Source of the DNA: Hysterium pulicare CBS 123377
Lineage: Eukaryota; Ascomycota; Dothideomycetes; Hysteriales; Hysteriaceae
Assembly (NCBI GenBank): GCA_000467715.1
Contig: AJFK01000112.1
Location: 124,001-188,000 of the forward strand
Reading direction: 5' to 3'
DNA length: 64,000 nt
The translations under genes were made by a program, and so were the position numbers. Under the pieces are notes generated by a model that saw only the letters and a list, made by a program, of their open reading frames with translations, did no database searches and had not been told where the DNA came from. Below, one piece after another: positions 1 to 10,401 of this stretch (the stretch's first letter is position 1; every line of letters begins with the position of its first letter).

Positions 1-935
1 CACCAAAGTCAGAGTCTTCTAACACCTCAAGATCACAACCCTTTCGACTGGAGAACGAGTCTACACAGGCTCAAGAAGCTGACCCACGACAATTAATGTT
101 CACGAACACGCATCTTACCAATGATACGGAGCCTCAGCCACGTAGGCTGCAAGATGGAAAACTGCGTCGAGGCTATCCCGTCAGCCAGCGATTCTCACGA
201 GCTCGAAAGGTAGAGAGAAACAACACTAACGCTTCGGAAGCAGCCAGAGAAAGGATGGACTTGCAACGCAATCGCATGCATCGGCAGCTGCGTTTCATGT
301 TTATTTATCCCCTCGTCTATCTCTGCATATGGATCATTCCGTTTGTTGTGCACTGCATGCAGTATCAGGACTACTGGGCGCAGAATCCTCCCTTCGTTCT
401 CGCGATATTCGCCTCAATTTGTCTCACTCTCATGGGCGCTGTAGACTGCCTCGTCTTCAGCCTGCGCGAGAAGCCATGGCGTCACATACCTGAAACCAAT
501 GCAACTTTCCTGGGCAGTTTCTATTGCTGGCGGGCTTCGGAAATGCCTCCAAACATGAACGACAGTTATCGAGGACCTCAAGGAAGTGCAAGTGCAGTAA
601 CCTTCTCTGGTGGATCTGTCCCGATGTCTCAATCGGTGTTGCCGATGCAAGTGCCCAGGATCCGTCAGCTTAGATCATCTGGGACGTCGGACAGTCAGAA
701 AGCGGCAGCACAAATGGCATACCAGCGGCTACAGTGTGAAAAACGGGAACGTAGGAAGGCAAGCCAAACTCCGGAGCGGATCGCGGAGGAGAAGGAATTG
801 GGGCCAGTACGTAAGCGGTTCTCAAGGACGGAATCACTAGACTCGATTCTGACGAGTGAATTGGACTCACACGATGAGATTGATACCGACATTGTTGTTG
901 ATAAAGGAAAAGGAAAGCAGGTGGAGGAAGAGTAA
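1..935 (+). CDS. Git3-family G-protein-coupled glucose receptor, C-terminal part (partial)
   Basis: The reading frame is open from the window edge (first full codon at base 3) to TAA at 933-935, so the 5' part lies outside the window. The visible 310 residues hold a basic juxtamembrane stretch, then two hydrophobic helices (around FMFIYPLVYLCIWIIPFVV and FVLAIFASICLTLMGAVDCL), followed by SLREKPWRHI. This matches the C-terminal block of fungal Git3/GprC/GprD-type receptors, which couple sugar sensing to G-alpha and cAMP-PKA. The rest is a long hydrophilic, Ser/Arg-rich and finally acidic cytoplasmic tail, as expected for a signalling tail. Family assignment is firm for the two-helix block. 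The ligand is unknown, and which paralogue it is cannot be told without the first five helices. Confidence 0.85.
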   Translation, partial: PKSESSNTSRSQPFRLENESTQAQEADPRQLMFTNTHLTNDTEPQPRRLQDGKLRRGYPVSQRFSRARKVERNNTNASEAARERMDLQRNRMHRQLRFMFIYPLVYLCIWIIPFVVHCMQYQDYWAQNPPFVLAIFASICLTLMGAVDCLVFSLREKPWRHIPETNATFLGSFYCWRASEMPPNMNDSYRGPQGSASAVTFSGGSVPMSQSVLPMQVPRIRQLRSSGTSDSQKAAAQMAYQRLQCEKRERRKASQTPERIAEEKELGPVRKRFSRTESLDSILTSELDSHDEIDTDIVVDKGKGKQVEEE

Positions 936-1008
936 GGTCGGCAAGGGCGCAAACTGTGTTTAGGTAGTATTCTTTCTCAAATCTAACTTATAGTGAAGTG
1001 GGACTCAA

Positions 1009-2184
1009 TCATGCGCTTGGCTGCTTCCCATCTTTGAGTGGCAGATAGATAGATAACCATAGCTCGCTTGCTTCACCGAGGTAATATGTAAGACTGACAT
1101 CAGCCATACCCGCATCTTCATTCCCTTGCATTGCCTCAAGCTGGCCGATAATACTCTCAAGACCCAAAGCTTTGCCTGTTGCTTGAGTTCCCCCGGCTTC
1201 AAGATTCACATGTACAATGTGTATATGGAAGTGGTAGTATGTAGGTTGATCTGACGATCAGTGAGTACGCCACAGGCCTAGTAATTGAGGATTGTTAGGC
1301 TTACAATGGACATAAAGCTTCAATTGATCTTTCTCCAGCTCTGGATACAGCTTTACTGTCGAATCCAGCAACTTCTCGCGCATATGTTTCATCCAGGTTA
1401 TGTGGCTTTTTCTTAGGTCTCGAATGGACCAGATATCTCGACGCTCTACTATACCGAGCAAGTGAAGACTTGAAATTGTTTTGCGATCCCAGTTCCTGTC
1501 CTCGACTTAGCCTTCTGCCAACAATAGCATTCTAGCCTCACGCCGGCCAGAATGAAATAGGAAAGGGAGAAATACGTACAGGTCTGGTAGTAGGACAAAC
1601 CCCTCTTTCCCATGCTCGCGGTATATGACGTCTTCTTGCTCTTTCTTCCCTTCGATTATATTGAATACCCAGTTCAATCTCCCTTCTTCCCTATACCGCT
1701 GCATGTACGGCCGCACGTACTTTCCATAGATCTCAGGCGTCTCAGTCACCATCCTTAGGCCCTGCTGAGAGTACTTCCGGATGTGCTGCTCCGTGCATGG
1801 CCAGATCAAGTTCAACTTGAGATCCGGTGGTTGCGATGCCGTGGGGGATGGGCTCGAGATTGTCGATGCAAGAAACCAGCTGTAGATGTCATTGGCGCCC
1901 AGATTCTTAATGTTTGTCAGAGAATTGCTGAAGGTGCTGAGGAGGGCTGGGTCGGACGCGAAGGCGGCGCGTTCGGCGAGCATGATCCCGGGTTGGTCTT
2001 TGATCATACCGAGGAGGACGATACGGCGGCCTACTTGATCTATACAGGTAGTTTTAATGAGCATGTCGCTCTGAATTCGGCGGACAAGGACTGTGATACC
2101 TTGATTTAGAAGTCGACCGACCTTGAATTGAGGGATGAGCTTCTCTGCATCTTCCCCTCCGATAGGTGTCGAGTTGGAAGCCAT
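1009..2184 (-). CDS. DCS1: Scavenger mRNA decapping enzyme DcpS (m7GpppX diphosphatase)
   Basis: Three exons: 2184-1580, 1495-1305 and 1250-1009, giving 345 aa, close to yeast Dcs1 (350 aa). The product hydrolyses the cap left after 3'-to-5' mRNA decay. The N-terminal half matches the swapped DcpS domain. The C-terminal HIT domain carries FVLLPDLNWD, VERRDIWSIRDL and the histidine triad YYHFHIHIVHV near residues 268-278. The joins restore LLPDL|NWD and YVH|YQPTYYHFHIH, both family-diagnostic. Introns are 84 and 54 nt with GTACGT/ACAG and GTAAGC/TCAG ends. The start is the ATG at 2184. The gene is divergent to the polymerase delta subunit gene. Confidence 0.95.
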
Positions 2185-2779
2185 ACGGGCTGTGCGAGAC
2201 TGCAGGGTTGAAACCAGTATAGTCTGTACGAAAAGTCTAATACCTGAGTTGTCGTCCGTTATAGAAACCTAATTTCTTGATATCAGCAATCGCACTTCCA
2301 CAACAAAGCTCTTTCGAATAGCTCATTATGAAATTACGCCACCCAGAAGTAACTGCGATAAGCATTGATAGAAGCGGGGCTTTTTGACTGCGAGACAATT
2401 TCCGCAGGAAGCAAGAAAGCGCATAATGAGAGATATTCAGGTAACTCATGATAGAAATGAGAGCTTTAAGGTTGAGAAAAAGAAATAAGACTGATAGAGA
2501 CTCTATTGACCGAAATAGATGAATCTATTAAACGCACCTTCACGCATTGATAGACTGATATCCACAAGAAATCTACACGACAGGTAATGATTGGACGTGG
2601 GCTGGGAGATCTAGAGAGATCAATCACGTGAGTTCGTGAGCTCGTGCGTTGGCGCAGCAACCCAGCTAGAATGCGCTACTGGATCATGGCGTCAGGGAGC
2701 TTTTCTATACTAGACACCTCTACTATCTTAGGACAACAACATTAAGTTGCATACATACGCATCGTCTCAAAGCCTGATT
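2185..2779. promoter_or_regulatory. Shared divergent promoter region, DCS1 / POLD4
   Basis: A 595-bp gap lies between the start codons of two divergent genes. No ORF in it resembles a known protein. I saw no MluI-type (ACGCGT) cell-cycle box that would mark the polymerase side as S-phase regulated. Shared use of the region is inferred from orientation only. Confidence 0.45.
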
Positions 2780-3441
2780 ATGCCTCCAAAACGCCGCAGC
2801 ACCGGCGGTCCCTCCAAATCGACACAATCGACACTCGCTTTTCACGGCGCATCGAATAAAGTCACCAAGCCTGGCGCATCCGGCCGCGGCTCCAAGAAAG
2901 ACCTCGTAGCTTCAACTCCTTCGAAACTAATCCCATCTGATCCTCCGGAAGATGAGTCGCCAACCACAGCCGATGCCGCTATAATAGAACAAGCACGGCA
3001 GGAACTCGCAGCACAGGAGGTGAAACCGGCGGCAGAAGATGAGCAGGCGAGGAAATTGACAGAGGCGAAGATCAAACAGTATTGGCAGAGGAAGGAAAAG
3101 GAGAGGAAGGCACCCAGAGTGCATCAGCAGGGCTTGAGTCTGCATGAGAAGATTTTGCGGGAGTGGGATACCAGCGGGCAGTACGGGGTATGGCATCCCT
3201 CACATTTTACTGCGCAGTTATCAGGCCTGCTATAATCAGAGTTTCGCTAACTTGGGGCCGGTAATTTCAGCCTTGCATTGGTATTGCTCGACTAAAGCGC
3301 TGGAAGCGGGCCCACCGGTTAGGGCTCAATCCACCCATTGAGGTTCTTGCGGTGCTGTTGAAGGAGGAAGAAATTGATAGTGTGGCTGCTCAGAGGGCGC
3401 ACGTGGATGAGCTGATGAGCTCACGGTTTGTGGAGACATAG
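2780..3441 (+). CDS. POLD4: DNA polymerase delta subunit 4 (Cdm1/POLD4 family)
   Basis: Two exons, 2780-3187 and 3271-3441, give 192 aa. This is the smallest accessory subunit of replicative polymerase delta. The N-terminus (MPPKRRSTGG) is basic and is followed by TQSTLAFHG near residue 16, a PIP-box-like PCNA-binding motif in the usual place for the family. A low-complexity linker leads to the conserved C-terminal block: LREWDTSGQYG, then after the intron PCIGIARLKRWKRAHRLGL and NPPIEVLAVLL. The intron is 83 nt in phase 0 (GTATGG...TTTCAG). An in-frame non-ATG extension exists upstream, but the ATG at 2780 gives the family-type start. Confidence 0.92.
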
Positions 3442-5043
3442 GGTGAGGGACATGGCACGGCGTTCGGTGTTCAGATGCACAGGATGAAAGGCATTTCTCC
3501 GCTTGGATCAATACAACAGACTTCTCTGTTGTGTGCGATGTCGAAAGGGACACAACAACTCCATGGCGATGCTTCTGTTGAGCTGCCATTCTGATATTGC
3601 ATACTTGACCCCAGAACTTCAATGCTCTGGGCACATGGAATACACCAGCAATATCTAGAGATGTACCCGCCTAAGTTTTTCATTGTGCGTGACCTATGTA
3701 ATCCAGTGCTAACTGGACTTTTCCCTCCAACCACAAGGCTCAATGGACTTGGTCGGTCATGATGGAAAACATTCTTCTGAAAGAGCGATGGCACAGCAAT
3801 GGAGTTTTATCTACGGGTTGCAAGACATGTCAGCAATCCTGCCGTTTTCGGCCCGAACGATGATGAAAGAAGCGAGGGGTGTAGTACCGATGACGGTGAT
3901 GAATTGCGCACTGACCCTGCGGTCAACGAAGCCTAACTTTTAAAGCATGTCGAAATAGTGGACGGGTACTCCAGTGTAGTCGGTGGGGCTTCTCCGCAGC
4001 CGGGACGGCTTTAGGGTTGAAGCTTTGTTCCCTATCGACACCAGGCAGACAAAGGAGGCAGACTGCATGTGTGCTACCTATTGCACACTCAACAAAAAAC
4101 ATATATTACTCGCTACGTATCAGATTGCTGCTGCATGTGCGAAGCCTATAGGGCCGAAAGAGGCGTTCGTCGACAGGCCGTGCAATATGCGGATTGTTCA
4201 AGGTGCATATGCTGGTCTGTTGAAATGGTTTGGTTCGGGAGTCTAGCGATGGTCTGTAGGCTATCCAGCTTCGACATGATGAGAAAGCCTCCGAAAATGA
4301 AGGAGAACAAAGCGATAACGAGCCCATCGGACTCGTCTATTTATACGACGACTGCGACGCTTTGGCTGAGATTGCAGCGATGCAGCGACTCGGACCCCAG
4401 GGATGGCCGATAGCAGCGCCCTTTCCGGCGGTTGATAGGTGAAGGGCCCAGCACTAACACCGTGGGCGGGCGACTAACAGCTGCGGGGAAGTGAATTCCT
4501 CTCTGCACAGACCCCCGATCCATTATCAGCGTCTATCACCACCATCACCACCGCCCTGCGCTCACGTCTCCCTCCTTCACCATCTCAACTCCAAGTCATG
4601 GACACCATCTTCGCCTCCCACCACTTCCACGCTCCTCTCGCGAGCGCCTCCATTCTGACTTTGCTGTGAGATCCTCGCTGCCTTTGTTCTTCCATGTTTC
4701 AACCCCTCGTCTCCTTCACTCCCCGCCTCAAACGGTCGCATGCCGATCACTCCAGCAGCGACGTTGAAACAATCTATGCAACGATAACACCCGCCATTGC
4801 CACATAATTCTTCCCTTGCTACTTATCAGTTTCTTCTTCAAGCCCGATTGAATGATTTTTACACGACACTCTTAACTAGCTCGCTCACTATTTACCCCCA
4901 CCACGTTTGTCCACCTAAAGCGACTAGATACACGCCGCCCCGTACACGCCTAGTCGCTCGTCGTATTCTCTGCGTAGTTTCGCTGCGATTCATCATCGCC
5001 TTGCAATCTCCGCTGACGATATTGAACTATCAATTCAATCGTA
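3442..5043. other. Intergenic region and probable 5' leader of PPS1
   Basis: About 1.6 kb separate POLD4 and PPS1. Several ORFs of 60-114 codons occur on both strands but overlap each other and show no recognisable domain. The last 500 bp are C/T-rich with a short ACC/ATC-rich patch (about 4535-4555), typical of a fungal promoter and leader. I see no RNA gene. Confidence 0.4.
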
Positions 5044-7377
5044 ATGGCTACCATCGTTGCGAGGGCGCCTCCCTTGCCAGCCCGGTCGTCCACACCTCCA
5101 CCACATCTTACTCTGAACACCTCTTCGAGAGGCACACCGGCAGCAGTACCAAATAAGCACATACCGGTCTGTTCGCCAGGCCCGGTACCGATCCGCGGCC
5201 TAGAGACTCCTCCGGCATCTCCACCGTCAAAGGATTGTCTAATCGAGACATCGTCGCTCATACACCCGCCAGAAGTGTACTGTACAGAATACTCGCGAGA
5301 TCCGCCTGTGTGGATGATAACAGGCCAAAGGTTAGCCGAGGCGTTAGAGCATATCTCGACCCAGCCACTGCCTTATCCCGAGCAGGTATTTCCATGGCTG
5401 CACGGACTCCATGCCGAAAACCAAATACAGTTGGCTTTCTTCGTCTCTCGGCGAAAGAGCATTCGGAAGGTTCCTAGATGCATCCGAGGCGTCACCATTG
5501 TTAAGACTGGCGGCGACCTATCCGTGTCAAAATTGAAGGGTGCCATTTCTCCTGAGGAACTACTTCAGATTAAACCTGCTTCCGAGGATTCCGGGGCTTT
5601 CCTCGAATGCGATCCGAGGGATGGGTTTTCCGTTCGTAATTTCCAGATCCAAGCGTGCAAGATGGCCATGATTTCGGACATTATCATCTACGGCGACGAG
5701 CAGACAGACCCGGGCGACACAATCGCACTTGCTAAACGGATATCTAAAGCACAAAGGGCGTACGAGATCAAAAACGGGTTTCAAAGAGGATTGTTCAATA
5801 CGTTTATGTTATCGGGTCAGTTCGCCTGTCGAAGAATGTTGGTCTATTTGCAACTGACCGTCCCAGAACCCTTTAGTCAGATCGAGAAGAACCATTCCAA
5901 CCTCATTGCCGTAGATTCTTCAGGATGCCTGACCGGAAAAGTAATGGATTTTTGTGAGTAATTAGGTCGAGACTATGGCGATTCAATACTTACTTTGGTA
6001 CAGTCTATTGGGAGCGGCTTGAGATGTGCGAAATGTCGAAAGCTTCTGAGATTAGCTCTAACGTATACCTTGGGCCTACTCCTGATCCATCTTTAGGTTC
6101 AGAATGCGCGAATGAACAGGATTTTGACGTCCTATTCGAAGCCAACGATTTGGCTCACATACCTGATGCCAGGTCACTCAAGAGTCTACGTGCCGGTTTA
6201 GCTGACGTCAACCACCAGCCTCTCCATATCGAATTCCCTTCGTCGGGTAGTATCATGCCCCCAACCTGGTCACATGCAGAAGTGGACGGTTTGATGGAGA
6301 CCCTTAGATGGATCTATGAAATAGCCAACCCCCAGGATGTCAACAAAGCAACGCAAAGGAAAGACATGGACGGTGATATCGAACTGGCAGATACTGCGAG
6401 ACCACAGAAGATTCTGATCCACTGTACCGATGGCTATACAGAATCCTCTCTGCTTGGCTTGGCTTATTTTATGTATGCCGAAGGGTTACCAGTACACGAC
6501 GCCTGGATACAGTTACACCGCGAAAAAGGACGGAATTTCTTCGCATACCCGACCGATGTCGCTCTCTTGACGGCTATTCAACCCCGCATTCTCCAGGAGT
6601 CTCCCCGTTGGGAAAGGGATGTTCTCAGGATCTCTGAACCGCAATGGCTATCTCGCATAGATGGCAGTCTACCTAGCAGGATTCTTCCGTATATGTATCT
6701 AGGCAACCTCGGTCATGCGAACAACCCAGAACTGCTTAAGGAATTGGGCATTACACGAATTCTCAGTGTCGGCGAAACGATTTCGTGGCAAGAAGATATG
6801 AAGAGAAAACTCAATTGGGCGGCAGAAAATCTAATGTCTGTTGATCGAGTTCAAGACAACGGAGTAGATCCCCTATGGGACGAATTTGATCGCTGTCTCA
6901 AGTTCATAGGTTGGCACTCCTTATGTCGTTGTCGACTCGGAATTTTTGCTAATATAAACTGAAAATATAGAGAGCGGTAAATTAGATGGCACAGCAACAC
7001 TTGTCCACTGCCGTGTCGGTGTGTCGCGCTCGGCCACGATTTGCATTGCGGAGGTCATGAACGAGTTGGGTTTGTCGTTCCCACGTGCCTAGTAAGTTTC
7101 CCTCTTCAAGTTGGCCAGCACCGTATCTGACCCCGGCGTAGTTGCTTTGTACGAGCTAGACGTCTCAATGTCATAATTCAACCTCATCTTAGATTTACGT
7201 AAGTCCGATCTCCCCAAGCTGCTACTGGGCTTTTGCACTGATATTGCCTGCAGATACGAACTTCTCAAATGGGAGGAGTATCAACGTCAAAAGCGCAACG
7301 AGGCTTTAAGCCGAGAACTCGAGTGGGCCACCATTGCGCGAGAGATAGCTCTCATGAACAAACCTTATTCGCGGTAG
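5044..7377 (+). CDS. PPS1: Dual-specificity protein phosphatase PPS1
   Basis: Five exons (5044-5953, 6004-6909, 6971-7091, 7142-7198, 7254-7377) encode 705 aa. In yeast, Pps1 dephosphorylates Tyr and Ser/Thr and acts around S phase. The C-terminal domain carries the active loop HCRVGVSRSA with catalytic Cys619 and Arg625, followed by FVRARRLNVIIQPHLRF. Upstream, residues 443-451 read HCTDGYTES, a second phosphatase-like loop in which the essential Arg is Glu. The N-terminal ~60 residues are Pro/Ser-rich and the middle matches only the Pps1 family. Introns are 50-61 nt and in phase at every join. It is convergent with the DUF3112 gene. Confidence 0.93.
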
Positions 7378-8127
7378 TCGCATTCCACCTGCGCTTCCGA
7401 AACCTTTCGCCTTCTACACTACTATTTTGGACATGATTTTGGACGATTTATGATTATATGACCCTGTGTTAACAAATTGGGATCTTCTAACGAGGATACG
7501 AAACATCGCGACACAGACGGGCTACGGCGTTCGACCTTCTACGTGGGGTCGTCATTTAGGATATGTACGGATTGTTAGTTGCCCTATCCAGGTTGATCTG
7601 ATCCTCAGGACGAGAAGAAACTCTGGGTAATCTTGAACACTCGTGTCTTCTTACTTTTTTTGCCTAGCTCAAGGCTTGGTTGTAGGATTTCTTCTTCTGT
7701 ACTTTTGATTCCTACTTCTCTTCCTTCGTCTTGGGTTAGCTGGTGCATCCGAAAGGTGTCTTTTCTATTTTATCCGAACGTGCTCGTGGAAATATAAATA
7801 ACCACTGGGCTACGAGGTCTTTGTGCGACGTACGATATTGGTAGTTGGCGTTCTCTTAGGCGACTTCGTTATGGACCAGGAATGCCTACGTCTCTCTATG
7901 TTGAAAGGGTGTAACGGGGTAGTTTCTGAAAAGCCCGATTTTGTTAATTATGACTTGACTTGACTGTCTGAATTTTGACTTGTGGAACCCATCCAATTTT
8001 CAAAAACATAGACCAAACACTATGGTATTCCCACTCTGTCCGTACAATATGACTACACATACCATCGCAATAGCTATGCTAATATACAAATTCCGCCATA
8101 TGAACATTTCCACTCTCAACAATCCAC
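7378..8127. other. Convergent 3' intergenic region
   Basis: 750 bp lie between the stop codons of PPS1 (+) and the DUF3112 gene (-). The stretch is T-rich with no coding evidence. It probably holds both 3' UTRs. No terminator or polyadenylation signal can be assigned with confidence. Confidence 0.4.
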
Positions 8128-9424
8128 CTAAGATGACTTCTCCGTTCTGCCCTCCCTCGCCCCCAGTACTTCATCAGGTTCTTGCGCCAACGTCTCAAAG
8201 CCATTGCTTTGGCCATTCGCCCGCTTCTCAACGTCATCGCCACTATCCGCGTTAACTGTGTACGAACCGGGGCCTCTGGCTCCGTCTGGCACATGGAATC
8301 TTAGATCCACACGCATCAGAGCGTACAAGTAGACCACGAATATTTCAATGGTGAAGTTGAAGATGTAGAAACAGGCGCGTGAGAAGTATCTCGGTAGAGG
8401 CTGTGTTCTTGGCACAGGTGTCTTCCAATTGGTACCGCATCGAAAGCAGGCGCCGAGGCAGAGGAGTGTGGAACTCGTGAGCAGGACCGCTAGTTTCGTC
8501 CTCATGCGTCCGGCGCCGAATTTTTCTGGTCGTTGAGTGGAGCGACGACGGGCGATCAGAGCGACCAAGATCATTGGAATAGGCAGGAACGATATCATAG
8601 CAAAGATCAGGCTCACACAAAGCTGGAAGTCGCGGTCAATCGTCCTTGTCCTGGGCCTGAGGGTGTAGAAGCTTTGCACGGTGACCGTGATGATGATGGC
8701 CAAGCTCAAGACGACTAAGACGAAAAGAAGGGGGAAGAAAAGCGAGAAAGGCTTCGACCACCCAAAGCGAGGGTGGAAAGCGCGCAGGAGTCGTTGCGTG
8801 AATACTAGGTTCACAATGTAAAGGATGAGAACACCAGCTGCGACGAAGATACTGGCAGCTATGCCTAGTCGGATATTGTGTGGCTTGCTGGTTGAGGCGA
8901 TGCGGAGGGTGCAGGTGGCGGTGCGGGCCATGCAGAAACCTGAGGCAAGGATTAGTGGATGAGGCGAGAAACTTGAGACCTATGATGCTGAAGGGAATAA
9001 AGAAGTGCGAATAAGGAACGCGCGAGCAGGTTCAAACCCACACTGGCAGCTTGAATAGATACAAATGATAGGCTACTCTTGCTCCGCGTAGGGATAGGTG
9101 TGTGAACCAAACAGTTCCTTCTGGCACTCACCGAATATCAAACCTGAAAGAATGAACTTCCTTCCCTGGCGTCTATTCAATTGGAATATGGTCATGTGCA
9201 CGATTGCCCCAACGATAAACAGAAATAGGAAAACAGCTGTAATGGGAATATCAGTTCCCACTGTGGGAACGCCGCCGAGGGACCAGATCATGGGGATATA
9301 AGGCGGGCCAGTTTGAGGCTGTTATAGTCATCAGTATACATATATTCTGATTTAAAAAAAAAAGCTGCATGCATTGGCTTACAGGCATGGCAGGGGCCCT
9401 TTCTCCCTGTTCCTGAGACGCCAT
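8128..9424 (-). CDS. Fungal multi-pass membrane protein, DUF3112 family
   Basis: Three exons (9424-9383, 9318-9132, 8939-8128) give 346 aa. I count about seven hydrophobic helices, beginning at AVFLFLFIVGAIVHMTIF near residue 45 and ending at FYIFNFTIEIFVVYLYALM, then a hydrophilic acidic tail of roughly 65 residues. Family-like landmarks are QTGPPYIPMIW, TDIPITAVFLFLFIVGA, NRRQGRKFILSGLIFGFCMAR (split by an intron after FG) and HPRFGWSKPFSLFF. DUF3112 proteins are common in Pezizomycotina and have no assigned biochemical function. The 192-nt second intron is longer than its neighbours. The 14-residue first exon is inferred from a good donor and phase match, so the exact start is less sure than the rest. 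Confidence 0.8.
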
Positions 9425-10401
9425 CTCTTGATTGTGAGCTCTCTACTTCGGGGCAGACAAGGTCGACAACGACTGAAGGCGGCGCCAAGTGGGCATGATC
9501 AACCTGTGCTACGGTCGAGAGTCGCTTTAAGTTGAAACGCACGGTTCTGGGTCGGCCTTCCATTGACGCCGTTCGGCTGCAAATCTCGTTCGGATCGGGT
9601 GTTGGGTAATCACGACGAACAGACCTGCAGGACAAGGCCAATAACTGGTCCGCCTCCTTGCCTCATCCAGCTGGAGCCCATCGCCACTTGAGGTGTGGCG
9701 GCGTCACGGGCTATTGTCGGCCTCACTTTCGCCGACCGTTCTGCTACCGCGACGTGCAATCGCCGAGACCGTTGTTTCTATAGGTTTACGTACATGCATG
9801 TCGGTGCTACATACTAGCAGGTGTCATTAAGGGCATTCTCCCGACTGATAAGATTGGTTAATGCACATACTAGTAACGCTTCAATTTATTTTCCCTTGTT
9901 GTTGTTGCTTTTTTGTTGCTACGGAAGATTTGTTAGCGGTATTTCGTACATATAAGTATGTACAATCACTACGACTCTCTGCATATGTTCAACATATGCC
10001 TTCCGTAACTCTTAGTTGATCTAATGTGTTCCTTCCCTTTTCCTTCCGAGTGTCCATACCTCGCCAGACTTCTCGCACATTCCAAGAAGTGTAAGCCAAT
10101 CAAGAGGCGTGCTCTGTTAGCTTGAGAGGCTTACGACTTTCAGCTTCAACCCGACCCATCTGATCAGCTTCCGGGCCTTCCAGGGGTGGAGCATGGCTAT
10201 TCGAGAAGTCGTGGTATTGCCTCGTATGTCTGTATGGTGACAGCTCAGGAGCAGAGTTTTCGTTTGAGGCCGCAGAAGGCCTTTGATCATACGGATTACG
10301 TTGAGGTGAGTTGACGAGTTGCCTTGGAGAAGTAGCTGGGATATTTCAATGTTTCAACCACAGATGCTGTGAGTCGTTAGACAAACTTTCACCGGGGATG
10401 A
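9425..10401. other. Intergenic region
   Basis: 977 bp lie between the 5' end of the DUF3112 gene and the 3' end of the acidic-protein gene, both on the minus strand. A minus-strand ORF (9288-9641) overlaps the first exon in another frame and looks spurious. The remainder holds short T-rich tracts and no supported gene. It should contain the DUF3112 promoter. Confidence 0.4.

Noticed and set aside
3471-4413. Overlapping ORFs of 70-114 codons between POLD4 and PPS1.
   Set aside because: They lie on both strands in conflicting frames, with no family resemblance and no convincing splice pattern.
9001-9060. tRNA B-box-like string GGTTCAAACCC.
   Set aside because: It lies inside the DUF3112 intron. 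The flanking bases do not form a T stem or acceptor stem, and there is no matching A box.
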